From Malus domestica (taxonomy: Eukaryota; Streptophyta; Magnoliopsida; Rosales; Rosaceae): a DNA stretch of 64,000 bases. The notes under the pieces are model-generated. The model was not told the origin of the DNA. It saw only the letters and a program-made list of their open reading frames with translations, and did not search any database. The first letter of the stretch is position 1. Each line of letters starts with the position of its first letter. The DNA lies in the NCBI RefSeq assembly GCF_042453785.1, contig NC_091669.1, forward strand, positions 14,801,001-14,865,000, in the 5' to 3' direction. The position numbers were made by a program, and so were the translations under genes. Of this stretch, positions 45,260 to 55,748 are shown one piece after another.

Positions 45260-47143
45260 ATGGAATCTCCACCGCCGCCGCCTTCGCTTCAAGAGCTAGA
45301 CGCGGCGGAGAATATTATTCTCCTCTGGGACTCCACGGCTTCCGAGGAGGCCCGAGAGCGAATGATATTCGACGGCCACCGCGACGAAATCGATCGCTAC
45401 TTACAGGCCGTCGATGAAATCCAACGCTCTCTGTCCTCAGCCACGCTTGCTTCAGAGGGCGAACAGTCCAAGCTCAACTCTGCCATCCAGATCGCCATGG
45501 CTCGGTTGGAGGACGAGTTCCGCAACATCCTCCTCAGCCACACCACTCCCATCGAGCCTGACTCGTTTTCCTCCGCTGATCCGAGCTCGTCAACTCACTC
45601 CTACGTCGCTGATTCGAGCTCCGAGTTCGAGGATTACTCTGCTGAAGACAACGGCGGTTTGACCACACCTAAGGCCTCCTCCGTCTCTGCCGGTGACGTC
45701 GATGAGCTTCTCCAGCGAGGCGATTCGTCGAACACTTGCAGCTACCGGTCCGCCAGCAGCATCCGCGAGCTCGATCTCATTCCCTCCGATGCGGTATTCG
45801 ATCTCCGCAACATCGCTGAGCGGATGATTGCTGCCGGCTACCTCCGCGAGTGTATTCAGGTCTACGGCGGCGTCAGGAAGGGGGCGGTGGACTCGAGTTT
45901 CCGGAAGCTAGGGATTGAGAAGCTGAGCATCGGAGACGTTCAGAGGCTGCAGTGGGAGCAGCTGGAAACCAAGATCCGACGGTGGATACGCGCCGCCAAG
46001 GTCTGCGTGAGGACTGTCTTCGCCTCCGAGAAGAAGCTCTGCGAGCAAATCTTCAATGGCATCGGCACCGCCATTGACGACGCTTGCTTTATGGAGACAG
46101 TCAAGGGCCCCGCGATTCAGCTCTTCAACTTCGCCGAGGCCATCAGCATCAGCCGGAGGTCGCCCGAGAAGCTCTTCAAGATTCTCGACTTGCATGATGC
46201 TCTGATGGACTTGATGCCAGATATCGAATCGGTTTTCGAATCGAAATCGTCGGAGTCGATTCGGATTCAGGCGGTGGAGATCTTGTCGAGGCTGGCGGAG
46301 GCAGCGAGGGGAATTCTATCTGAGTTTGAGAACGCCGTGCTTCGCGAACCGTCTAGGGTTCCCGTCCCGGGCGGAACGATTCATCCATTGACTCGGTATG
46401 TGATGAATTACATCAGTTTGATATCGGATTATAAGCAGACTTTGCATGAGCTTATTGTGTCGAAGCCCTCCACGGGGTCGCGGTACTCCGGCGACCCCAC
46501 GACTCCTGATATGGAGTTCGCCGAGTTGGAGGAGAAGACCCCTCTGGCTCTGCATTTGATTTGGATTATTGTGATTTTGCAATTTAATTTGGATGGCAAG
46601 TCTAAGCACTATAAGGATGCTTCAATAGCTCACTTGTTTATGATGAACAATGTTCATTACATTGTCCAAAAGGTGAAAGGGTCCCCGGAATTGAGGGAAA
46701 TGATCGGAGACGACTACTTGAGGAAGTTAACCGGGAAGTTCCGCCAGGCAGCTACTAGTTACCAGAGAGCTACTTGGGTAGGGGTGTTGTATTGTTTGAG
46801 AGACGAAGGGTTACATGTTAGCGGGAGTTTTTCTTCCGGGGTGTCGAAGAGTGCATTGAGAGAGAGGTTCAAGTCATTCAATGCTATGTTTGAGGAGGTT
46901 CATAGGACCCAAGCTACTTGGTTGATACCGGATACTCAGCTTAGGGAGGAGCTAAGGATATCTATTTCAGAGAAGTTGATCCCAGCATACAGGTCTTTCC
47001 TTGGGCGGTTCAGGAGCCATATAGAAAGTGGGAAGCATCCAGAAAATTACATTAAGTATTCGACCGAGGATTTGGAGATGGCTGTATTGGATTTCTTTGA
47101 GGGGTACTCGGTATCCCAGCACTTGAGGAGGAGATCTCAGTGA
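45260..47143 (+). CDS. EXO70B1: EXO70B1-like exocyst subunit
   Basis: One uninterrupted exon of 627 aa; Arabidopsis EXO70B1 has about 624 and is also intronless. Exocyst tethers secretory vesicles to the plasma membrane, and plant EXO70B1 is tied to autophagy-linked transport and immunity. Visible parts: a Pro-rich start (MESPPPPPSLQELDAAENII), a helical N-terminal region, an acidic/Ser-rich linker (about 100-150) and the EXO70 C-terminal domain (PF03081, about 240-615) with VPVPGGTIHPLTRYVMNYI, ALHLIWIIVILQFNL and the closing PENYIKYSTEDLE...DFFEG. The start fits the family N-terminus and is preceded by a C-rich leader. The first third is GC-rich, unlike its surroundings. B1 rather than B2 is a judgement from length and the N-terminus. 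Confidence 0.95.
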   Translation: MESPPPPPSLQELDAAENIILLWDSTASEEARERMIFDGHRDEIDRYLQAVDEIQRSLSSATLASEGEQSKLNSAIQIAMARLEDEFRNILLSHTTPIEPDSFSSADPSSSTHSYVADSSSEFEDYSAEDNGGLTTPKASSVSAGDVDELLQRGDSSNTCSYRSASSIRELDLIPSDAVFDLRNIAERMIAAGYLRECIQVYGGVRKGAVDSSFRKLGIEKLSIGDVQRLQWEQLETKIRRWIRAAKVCVRTVFASEKKLCEQIFNGIGTAIDDACFMETVKGPAIQLFNFAEAISISRRSPEKLFKILDLHDALMDLMPDIESVFESKSSESIRIQAVEILSRLAEAARGILSEFENAVLREPSRVPVPGGTIHPLTRYVMNYISLISDYKQTLHELIVSKPSTGSRYSGDPTTPDMEFAELEEKTPLALHLIWIIVILQFNLDGKSKHYKDASIAHLFMMNNVHYIVQKVKGSPELREMIGDDYLRKLTGKFRQAATSYQRATWVGVLYCLRDEGLHVSGSFSSGVSKSALRERFKSFNAMFEEVHRTQATWLIPDTQLREELRISISEKLIPAYRSFLGRFRSHIESGKHPENYIKYSTEDLEMAVLDFFEGYSVSQHLRRRSQ

Positions 47144-48599
47144 ATGTGATCAAATTGAAGTTAAGTTTTGCAAGTTTAGAAACTAGGACACATTCTTTGA
47201 ATTTTTTGGGGAGTTTTTGGGTGATGATGGTGCTGGTCAGTCTGGGATTCATTGAGCCTTCCATTTCATTAAAAATCCTACATAGTTCAATATTCTGTTG
47301 ATTGGGGGAGGTCAGATTGTTTTACGAAGATCTCGGTTGTATCTCTACAAAGCGGCCAAGTCTACACGCCCGAATGCTTCTGCCCTGTAAGCATGTTATT
47401 TATTATTACTACCACAATCTAGATTTTGTTTCATTTGTTCATATTCGAATTGTTGTGCGTGTGCGTTGTTCCATTTTTTGTTTTAATATCAAGAAGCCGT
47501 TTCTTATAGTAGTAGCTCCAGGTTACTTGTATACCATGTCATATATTTTAGCTTTTGATGAGGCAGATTTCCGAAACACACTTCAGATTTATAACTTTTC
47601 TAGAAATGAATGAGTTAGTTTTATGTTAACCGAAAGTTGTTCGTATAAATATTCGCCATCACTCTGCATACGCATAAATTTCAACCGAAATGCGTATTTA
47701 CATACAGTTACTTGGTTCCTCTATCCCCTTCGGTTTTCGGGTTAAGGTGCCTATGCCATCTCTCTTTCGGTTTTCGGTATGTGAAACGACTCGGCTTTTG
47801 TTGTATTGGTTTTGTTTCTTATGTAATATGTTGATTAAGTTCACTTTGATAGTTTTCTGTATCTTACTAAACGGATAATTACAGATTGAATTTCGCTCCA
47901 TAAACGTAGCGATGTTTGGATAGGGTGATGTTATAACGGAAATTGTAACGATATTGGTTTAGTATAGCAACTAGCTCTTAGTGTAGCGATGTTGCTCTTC
48001 CCGTTGTTGAAACAGCTGCCAATTACGCAAACACCAGAAAGCCATGTGCACAAGATTAACCGGTGATTTTGCTTCTTTCGTTGCTCGAAAGTAAAATGTC
48101 TTCGACTAAATTTGCGTACTACCTCGCAGGCATAACGCCGATTTAAGCCCTGAACTCAAACCGAGGGAATGCACTGAATGAATATGTGAACCGCCAATGA
48201 AATTTCTACTTTTGAATACAAGCGATACTATTATTTAAAGTTACATTGGGAAAGGAAAGTGAGTTTGAACGCAGGATGCAGTGAGTCGAAGGCCATAATC
48301 ACGAGTCGAAGGCTACAATCACCAGAACAATCGACCACTTGCAAACCACCAATGATATTATCACAAACAAACACAACAAATCTCCTTTACCCACCTTTCT
48401 TCTACTCGTGCGAAGATTCAGGAACCAATTAAACAAATACATTAAGGACTAAAAAGCAAACATTAAATTAAGCGAACTAATTTTATAATCTCAACATACA
48501 AATTTCTATGCCATGATCCGTGCTCCTCTGTGTATCATGTGTTCCCGAGCAGCTGGAAATTGTTGCAATGCCAACAAATATTCCAGCTGGGTTCTGTTT
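47144..48599. other. Spacer between EXO70B1 and the 7TM gene (both 3' ends)
   Basis: Should include both 3' UTRs. Short ORFs are not convincing and no repeat is recognised. Confidence 0.5.
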
Positions 48600-51211
48600 T
48601 TACTCTATCTTGTCTTCTTCATCGTTGCCATTTGAGGCCCCATTGCTGCCTTTCACCGGTCTAGTCTCCAGCGCACTACCAGCATCCTTAGCAGGCGTTA
48701 GGGCCGGTTTTATGAGTGTCAAAGTCGTGTCGTCCTTGTCAAACTCTTCGCTATCTCCAGAGTATGCATATCTTGTCAAAAAAGGAAAATAGTGTGGGGA
48801 CATGGTCATTAGATAAAACAAGGACCAAGGACGCGTTCAATAGTGTTGAAACACCAGACATGTGATTGGGATGGCAGTTAATAAAAGAGATAATTCATGT
48901 ACCAACCGAAGGATTCGAGAGTTTTCAAGTAAATTATGGGAAACGTCCCATGTGGCATGTTATACACGAACAAAGTTTTGTACGTTAGGATGAACGAAGA
49001 AGAATCATGGAAGCCATGTATTTTACCTTGTTGAGGTCTGCGATGGTGTCCAAAGAATGCAGATGACGCATAGGAGAGAGAAAGATAAAACTTGCCAGAA
49101 GGCAGGGACGATCCATGCGTTCTGCCACTGCTCATTGTAAACATCATTTGATTTGAAATACAGCTGCAGGTACAATGTTGAAAAATATCAAACGTGTAAT
49201 AACTGAATTAAACAAATTTAAAACAAAGAAAGTTGCGTGTGAATGGATTCAACAGATGCAAATCATTTTGCGCAAGTAAAAATTATCCTGACCATGTCAA
49301 ATCCACCACCAAATCACAAATACTTTATACTTTTCTCTCTTCCTAGGAAAGGTCATGGATGTAGGTTAAAAGATCACCTCATAGCATATCCAACCCACAG
49401 ACACAATGACAGTTACTGCCAACGCATTGGTAAACTTCCTGTAAATGTCTAGTTTAACCATCATTCGCCTAGCCTGTCACAGAACAAAAGCAAGAAAAAG
49501 TAATCAAGGTAGCTGTATGTTAAAGCTCTTCGATTCACAATACGCAGCACGCTTAATCCCTTGCATAGGCACAAACATGACAGTTACAGGATCAACTATT
49601 AAGACCTGATGGCAATGATTGGGTAAATTACAATCAAGTACATGTACGATGTAGCCGGCATATACCACATCTGTAGACGAATAGTAAAGGTTGGTTCTCA
49701 TATTTCCCATAGATTCAACTTCAAGCACCTTTATTCTTTCATTTTGGTGAAACGGAAAACATAAGTTGAACAGATTATATTTGAAAAGCTAATAATTCAC
49801 TGATATCATTGGAATGAAAATTAAGGTACCTGAAGCTTTTTCAAAGTTGCAGAGAGGGAAGTAAATATCCAAAGAATGAAGAACGCATCCAATACTGCCA
49901 CAGGAAGAACCAAGAACAATCTTGCCTTCCCAGAAAGATCACTTACTGCACCAACATTTTCTACCATCTCAAGAACCTCAGATGCTAGGAAGAAGGTCAG
50001 TCCCAGCAAAATCACCTTTGATGTAAGCCCACCAAGGGAAGGCCTCACAACACCATAGCCCATAGAGACCATTAAAAGTATCACACGTGCTACCGTGCGC
50101 TTGACTGTCCCAAAGGTAACAGCCCATACAGTTATCCCAGTTGGCCTGACGCCTGTCTCGTTGAATTCAGCATACTCAAAATACCACAAAGCCATCTCTA
50201 ACATACCGAGTGTTATTACCAGAGTGATGCAGTTCTGCAACGGGAAAACTTCTCTCCAGAATCTTGCATACTGTGAGAACCAACCGATCCCGAGTATGAC
50301 AAAGGCAAATGACATGAACCCATAGAAATTCATAAAAGGAGCCATTCTACCAGGTAAATACCCAGTAGGATTTTTCCATATAGTTTTCCCCTCCACAACC
50401 ACATCCTTAATACTCAGATCACAATGAATAAAATACAAATTGTACATCCCGGTTTTCGTAATCGGTATGGATTTGGACGGCAATGTAGCAACTTCCTCAT
50501 GTTCTTCAAATGAGACACCAAAAACCTGGGGCCAACCTGGATTCTCAGTCGACTGGCGGTGAATGATCTCTCCTTGTGCACACACCCCCAATTTTGCCAG
50601 ATCCCCTGAGCAACATACTGCTCTTTGACCGCCATAAGCTGAACCCCCAATGGTCTCTCTATCTTCCACCTCAAAAACAATGGCATGGACTGGCCATGAG
50701 CTCAGGTTTGCAGATTCTCTGCTCCTCCGAAACGTAACCTTTTCGAAGCTGGTTTCGAATTACAAAAGCAAATCAGATAATGGTTTTGTACAAACAGGGT
50801 GCAACAATAACACATGAATTGGGTTAATCACTTTGAATAGTCCCAGTAAAAAAGCTGTTGACTTTCTACTAACCAAGTAATTTGCGAACCCAATAAATCA
50901 AATACTCAAATGAACTCAATTGTGCATCAGATCTTAGCCGATTGCAAGTTAAAACTGGAGAAGTAAAGAGAGTGAAATGGGGAAATGGAATTCTATGATG
51001 TACTTTACCGTATGAAAGAGTCGCCGTTGACAGAGTCGGAGGCGGACTGAGCAGGGGAAGAAGAGTAAATTCCCTCGCTGCCGCCGTGGATGACGAAGGC
51101 GCTGCCTTTGGTGGCGAATCTCTCAGCGGCGTACTTGTGGACCGATGCCTCCGCGCTCAAAACGCAGAGCAGAAACGCAAGGAGAGCAGGAGCTGGAGAG
51201 CACCGCATCAT
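48600..51211 (-). CDS. Lung seven-transmembrane receptor family (TMEM87-like) protein
   Basis: Exons 51211-51009, 50748-49830, 49473-49378, 49163-49027 and 48771-48600 join in frame to 508 aa. A signal peptide (about 1-22, ALLAFLLCVLSAEA) leads into a lumenal domain with FVIHGGSEGIYSS and FEKVTFRRSRES, Cys residues (AVCCSGDL, LGVCAQG), and then seven hydrophobic segments from about 220: FYGFMSFAFVILGIGWFSQY, the ITLVITLGMLEMALWYFEYA region, ILLMVSMGYGVVRPSLGG, VILLGLTFFLASEVLEM, LFLVLPVAVLDAFFILWIF, then FTNALAVTVIVSVGWICYE and VLSFSLLCVICILW. The cytosolic tail is acidic. The family (PF06814) includes Golgi/endosomal TMEM87 and plant candidate GPCRs; its plant role is poorly known. All introns are GT-AG. 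Confidence 0.92.
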
Positions 51212-51511
51212 AAATTCAAATCCCTAATTCCCAACTCTACAAAATCTCGAATCTGAGAAGGAAGTGGAAGCTTCTCTGTGTGTGGTCTGTGAAATGAAAT
51301 CGGATCTATTTTTGTATACTCACTCTCTCTGCGTGTAGTGTGTGCTAATTCAACTTAGGAGCTGCTGGGATCATGCTAAGTATGTTTAATTAATTAATTA
51401 GTGTTTTAACGTTTTAGGTGGAGAGAGTTTCGTGTGGAATGCACGCATGGGGTGGTTTTCATGTGAGTGGGTTTAGAGCCGGTTAGTCAGCATAAACGTC
51501 GGTGACAGTGT
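51212..51511. other. Promoter region of the 7TM gene
   Basis: Short upstream region with TCTCTCT leader sequence; the hAT element at 51520 follows. No site is assigned. Confidence 0.5.
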
Positions 51512-51519
51512 CTGATGAT

Positions 51520-52404
51520 TAGGGATGGGCAATGGTTATGTGGGTGGGTAACCGCGGTTAATTTACCCATAACCGTTTAAGCTCATACCCGTATAACCGT
51601 TTACCCGTTGGGTAATTGCTTAAACGGTTATACCCATACCCATAACCGTTTATAAACGGTTAACCATACCCATAACCGCATACCCATTTAACCGTAACCG
51701 TTTAATACCCGTTTACCCATTTATCCTTTTTAACCCGTTTATCTTTTCTTTTTTTACCATTACCCTTTTTCACCCGTCTACATATTTTTAACAACTTGAA
51801 ATTTTTTTAAAAATTGTCATAATTTTTTTTTTTGACAATTAAACACCGTTATAGGTACATTCATCGTACATTTCCATATTTTAATTTTTTAAGTCCTTAT
51901 ACCATTCCAATAATTGAAATAATAGTTTACGTACGATATTTTTAACTATTACCAATGAAGGTAAATATAATATTTGCTAAGTATTATTGGGTTACAAAAA
52001 TTGTTTAGAAGACATTTCTGTCAAAGCATTTATGTCAATTTCACTGTTACCCGCAAGGAATTTAAATTAATTTGGCCAATTCCTTGATGATGAGAATCAT
52101 CATTCCTGTAGTAGTGTTATTGAGAGAATGACCGATGAATTCCTTGCTAATTTATTGGGTGCTAAGTATTATTGGATCGAGAATATGGTTTGTGTTAATT
52201 TTACATATATAAAATAAATGGGTAAACGGTTACCCGTTTATAACCGTGGTTAATACCCATAACCGCCCATTTAAATTTCGCGGGTAAACGGTTATACCCA
52301 TAACCGTTTATTTATCTAAACGGTTACCCATAACCGTAACCGTTTAATTTAAATAGACGGGTAACCGCGGTTACCCATAACCAATGGGTATTTGCCCATC
52401 CCTA
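51520..52404. mobile_element. Non-autonomous hAT element, 885 bp
   Basis: Termini TAGGGATGGGCAA and TTTGCCCATCCCTA, flanked by the perfect 8-bp duplication CTGATGAT (51512-51519, 52405-52412). About 200 bp at each end are packed with AACCGT/ACGGTT and ACCCAT/ATGGGT motifs in both orientations, the usual arrangement of hAT subterminal transposase sites. No ORF. Confidence 0.93.
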
Positions 52405-52726
52405 CTGATGATTATTATTACTAGTATATGTACACATTGTGTGAAATTTTTTATTCTTATTCTTAAAATAAAAGAAGAGATGAAGAGAGTGAGAGAGAAC
52501 ACGGAAGTGGGGAGTGAGGAAAAGAGGGTTTTTTATTTTTTATAAAATTAGAGAGAAAAAGTGGGGAGTGAAATTATTGTACTGTTATTAATAGTTTCAA
52601 AAATAAAAGTTTTTGATATGATTGTAAACTTTCGCTGTAAGATCCCACATCGACCAACGGAGATGGGGAGATGGGGTGATGTGCCTTATATGTACATCTT
52701 CCCCTCCCTATAGCACGAGACATTTT

Positions 52727-52833
52727 GGGAACTCATTGGCTTCGGATTCTATCGGAACTCCGAAGTTAAGTGAGTTCGGGCGAAAGCAATCCTAGGATGG
52801 GTGACCCACTGAAAAGTTCTCGTCTGAGTTCCC
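52727..52833 (+). repeat. 5S-rRNA-derived segment in the Cassandra 5' LTR
   Basis: GAACTCCGAAGTTAAG, GGGCGAAAGCAATCCTAGGA and TGGGTGACC line up with plant 5S rRNA, including the Pol III internal control region. Point differences and the LTR setting show it is not a working 5S gene. The 3' LTR has a second copy at about 53104-53222. Confidence 0.9.
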
Positions 52834-52915
52834 AGAAACAAAACCGTGAGGGAATGGTAAGCCCAAAGTGGACAATATCGTGCTACGGCAGAGTCGAGAC
52901 TAGGATGTGAAAGAA

Positions 52916-52928
52916 TGGTATCAGAGCC
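52916..52928 (+). other. Cassandra primer-binding site
   Basis: TGGTATCAGAGCC, the common plant PBS complementary to the initiator tRNA-Met 3' end, three bases past the LTR. Confidence 0.9.
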
Positions 52929-52938
52929 ATTCTATCGT

Positions 52939-53022
52939 TCGGTGCGGATGTGCTGGCAAGGACGCCGGGTTCCCCTTAAGTCGGTGCGGTTGTGCTGGTG
53001 AGGACGCCGGGTTCCCCTTAAG
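52939..53022 (+). repeat. Two 42-bp tandem units inside Cassandra
   Basis: TCGGTGCGG...GGTTCCCCTTAAG repeated head to tail with three differences, filling most of the internal domain. Confidence 0.95.
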
Positions 53023-53239
53023 TGGGGTGGATTGTAAGATGTCACATCGACCAACGAAGAGGGTGTGATGTGCCTTATATGTACATGCTTCCCTCCCTAT
53101 AACACGATGCCTTTTGGGAACTCACTGGCTTCGGATTCCATCGAAACTCTGAGGTTAAGCGAGATTGGGTGAGAGCATTCCTAGGATGGGTGATCCCCCT
53201 GGGAAGTTCTCGTGCCGAAACCCAAAAACAAAACCTTGA

Positions 53240-54287
53240 GGCCCCGTTTGGCACACTGTATAAGACATCGGATAATATTAATAATACGGAGTACGGTGTT
53301 TGGTGTCCAATTGTATTAAATAGCCACCGGATTAAACAATCCGGTCCCACCTACTTTATACGGTAAACACCCGCTTGTTTATCCTTTCCAAAACCACGGG
53401 ACAGTTTAGTCGGGTCCTTCCTTTCCAGACGCAGCCGTGTCTCTGCTCTAGCATAGCCGTCCTTCTCGACGGTGATGATGTTGCCTCCCACATGGTCCTT
53501 AGCCTCCGTGACTATGACAATCGGAACGACGTCGCCGTGCTTGGTAGCCAGCACCTGAGCGATGCAGAGCCCACTGATTCCACCGCCCACCACCACGCAG
53601 TCAACAGAGGTGAACATCTTCTTCTTCGTTTCCCCTCCCTTTCTTCTTCCCCCTCCTTCCCACAAATCCCAAAACCCAATTCCTTTGACGGCGAACCTGC
53701 AAAGCAGAAACTAAAAAAAAAAAGCAATGGAATTTGAAGAAGAAGAAGAAGAATATGGGGAAGAAAGAGAAGGATTGGGAAATTCAAAGATTTGAAGAAG
53801 AAGAAGAAGAATACAGGGAAGAAAGAAGAAGAAGAACCTGGTTGTAGCTAAGCGAACCCAGTCCTCCTCTCCTCAATACTTTTGCTGGGTTGATTTGTAG
53901 CTAAAAAAAAAAAAAAAGAGAAGGATTGGAAAAAAAAAACGATGAGAATTTGAAAGGTGGGTTTTGCTGGGTTTCTTGTTGCTGCCTTTGTGGTGGGGTT
54001 CGTTCAGGGAGCAGACGGGGAAGAAGAACAAAGGATAGAGAGGGAGGGATTTTGGGGGGTTTGCGGCGGAGAGATTTGGGAACAAAAGAGAGGATTTCAG
54101 TTTTTTTTTAAATTTTATTTTAAGTTTGATTCCTCCTATCCGGTATAATACCAAACACAGTATAAATAATACGGTTATTTGTCCGATATTGCACCAAACG
54201 CCGGACTAATTTAGTAAGTACTATCCGGTGGCTATTTATCATATCCGACAGAAATAGTTAGTACAGTCCGAGCTGCCAAACGAAGCC
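53240..54287. mobile_element. PIF/Harbinger-type non-autonomous element with captured PPOX fragment
   Basis: Termini GGCCCCGTTTGGCA and TGCCAAACGAAGCC. The TSD TGA flanks it (53237-53239, 54288-54290), and the 5' LTR of the host Cassandra shows the same site empty (CCGTGAGGGAATGG near 52846). More inverted similarity lies inside the ends (TAAATAGCCACCGG and CCGGTGGCTATTTA). It has no transposase; the interior carries a host-gene fragment and purine-rich GAAGAAGAA runs at 53733-53840. Confidence 0.9.
53455..53617 (-). pseudogene. Protoporphyrinogen oxidase (PPOX) gene fragment
   Basis: Minus-strand reading begins MFTSVDCVVVGGGISGLCIA and continues through VTEAKDHVGGNIIT to EKDGY. This is the N-terminal FAD-binding (GxGxxG) region of plastid-type protoporphyrinogen IX oxidase. 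The rest of the enzyme is absent; after EKDGY the sequence no longer follows the family. It lies inside the Harbinger-type element, so it is a transduplicated piece, not a gene. Confidence 0.85.
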
Positions 54288-54358
54288 TGAGGGAATAGTA
54301 AGCCCAAAGCGGACAATATTGTGCTACGGTGGAGTTGAGATTGGGATGTGACATCCGC

Positions 54359-55748
54359 AATTTGAATTTTCGTAAACAAGTATGCAGTCGTCTATTTGGC
54401 TGTCAAGAAAACAGAGGAAACGAGAAAACTACATTTTCTTCTATTTCATCTTTGTACAATACACATTTTTTTGTCTTAAATCTCCAGAGTTTGTAAATAT
54501 TTTGGGGGGTTTAGGGTTCAAGAGAGAGTGAAGAGAGTGGAGGAGGGTCGACGTGTGATGTTGTGCGCTTCGGTGAGGGTGGTGAGAAGTGTGAGCGTGA
54601 GGGGGATTTTGGGTTGGAAGTGTGCTCGGGTGGGGAAGACGAACTGGGTTTTGGCTTTTTTTAATTAATTATTTTAATTTTTAATTTTTTTATTAAGTGT
54701 TTAGCCACTTGGCATAAATGTGCCAGTCACGACAGTACAAATAGGGACCTTTATTTACCACATCATCACTTAACGGTTTACTTAACAGATTTTCTAACGG
54801 ATGTCTGAAATTGAAATAAAATGATAAGTAAATGTATGAAAGTGAAATGTTTTAAAGATGTTGTAAGAAATTGAAATCGATCCCAAACCTGAGGCGGTAA
54901 AATGTAATTTACCCTTGGTTTTTTTTTTAATTTTTTAAATTAGAGAGGAGAAAATCAGGCTTAAACAAAAAAAATAGCAAGATTTTGTTTTGTGAAATTA
55001 CGTTGATGTCATTAACTATTTTGTTGTGATAGAAGATAAAAATGTCTTTTCATCATCTTATGATTAATGATTTGTTTGTTTGTTTTGGGCAGTTATGTGA
55101 TGATGCCGTGAAAGTCAATGTGGCGGTGATTAGTTTTTTCATTAATAAAACCGGACTCTACCATAAATTATAGACGGAATTGAAAAAGCACCATATGAAC
55201 ATTATAAAAGTGTGGAAGGATGGTGAAATAGTAAAAACGCATCATGCGTTACAGTAAAAGAGAATCGGCTATTACCATATATTCTTGCCATACTTAGGTG
55301 TCAGATAATTCTCAATTCCATGATGAAATTGCAAGTGTACGCGGCCTGGACCCATAAAGCAATTAGATTGAGTCTCTATATTTCCTGTATTAGTGATCAA
55401 TCTGTAAAGGGTCCAGGCCGAAAACACGAGCAATCCCAAAAGACAAATATTCTTGCTGTCCAGTAGACTTCTTTGATCTTCTTTGTTTCGTCAAAAGGTC
55501 TATGAACAAACTAAATTCGGGTTCCCTAGAACTTTTGAATCCACAAAAAAATGGTGAAGCTTTTAAAGCAAAGGGACACTTGTACTAATTCAGCCAAATA
55601 TTACAGACAGAAATTAGAACAACTGTTGATTGAAATTCTAATTTTCGAAGATTTGACATGTACCATCTACGAACATCGGCCAACTACAGGAAGAAGAAGA
55701 GAATGAATAGCAGCCGCTATAATATTTGCGGACGGGCGAGCGACTCGT
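54359..55748. other. Intergenic DNA with a MULE-like remnant
   Basis: About 54490-54915 resembles one half of a Pack-MULE-like element: GA-rich interior, then CATCATCACTTAACGG, TTAACAGATTTTCTAACGGA and a terminal-type GTAATTTACCC, similar in style to the TIR of the element at 60840. Its partner arm was not found. The rest holds only the 3' flank of LSM1. Confidence 0.5.

Larger units (their letters stand above)
52636..54353 (+). mobile_element. Cassandra TRIM retrotransposon with a nested insertion
   Basis: LTRs of about 275 bp (52636-52912; and 53033-54353 interrupted by 53240-54287) start TGTAAGAT. Each carries a 5S-rRNA-derived segment: GAACTCCGAAGTTAAG and CCTAGGATGGGTGACC in the left LTR. 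That is the hallmark of Cassandra. The PBS TGGTATCAGAGCC is at 52916-52928 and a purine tract precedes 53033. Flanking pentamers TTCGC (52631-52635) and TCCGC (54354-54358) differ at one base. The interior of about 120 bp is non-coding and carries two 42-bp tandem units. Confidence 0.93.

Noticed and set aside
49504..49728. Possible extra exon of the 7TM gene on the minus strand
   Set aside because: The 49830 donor and 49473 acceptor join in frame and reproduce the family sequence without it; it is intron.
51540..51760. Telomere-like or satellite array
   Set aside because: The motifs are AACCGT/ACCCAT, not telomeric, and sit within a hAT element with a perfect 8-bp TSD.
52727..52833. Possible functional 5S rRNA gene
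   Set aside because: The similarity lies inside a Cassandra LTR, is repeated in the second LTR, and has several changes from plant 5S. It is a known feature of this TRIM.
53351..53665. Functional PPOX gene or paralogue
   Set aside because: Only about 55 residues match, the sequence then departs from the family, and it is enclosed by transposon ends.
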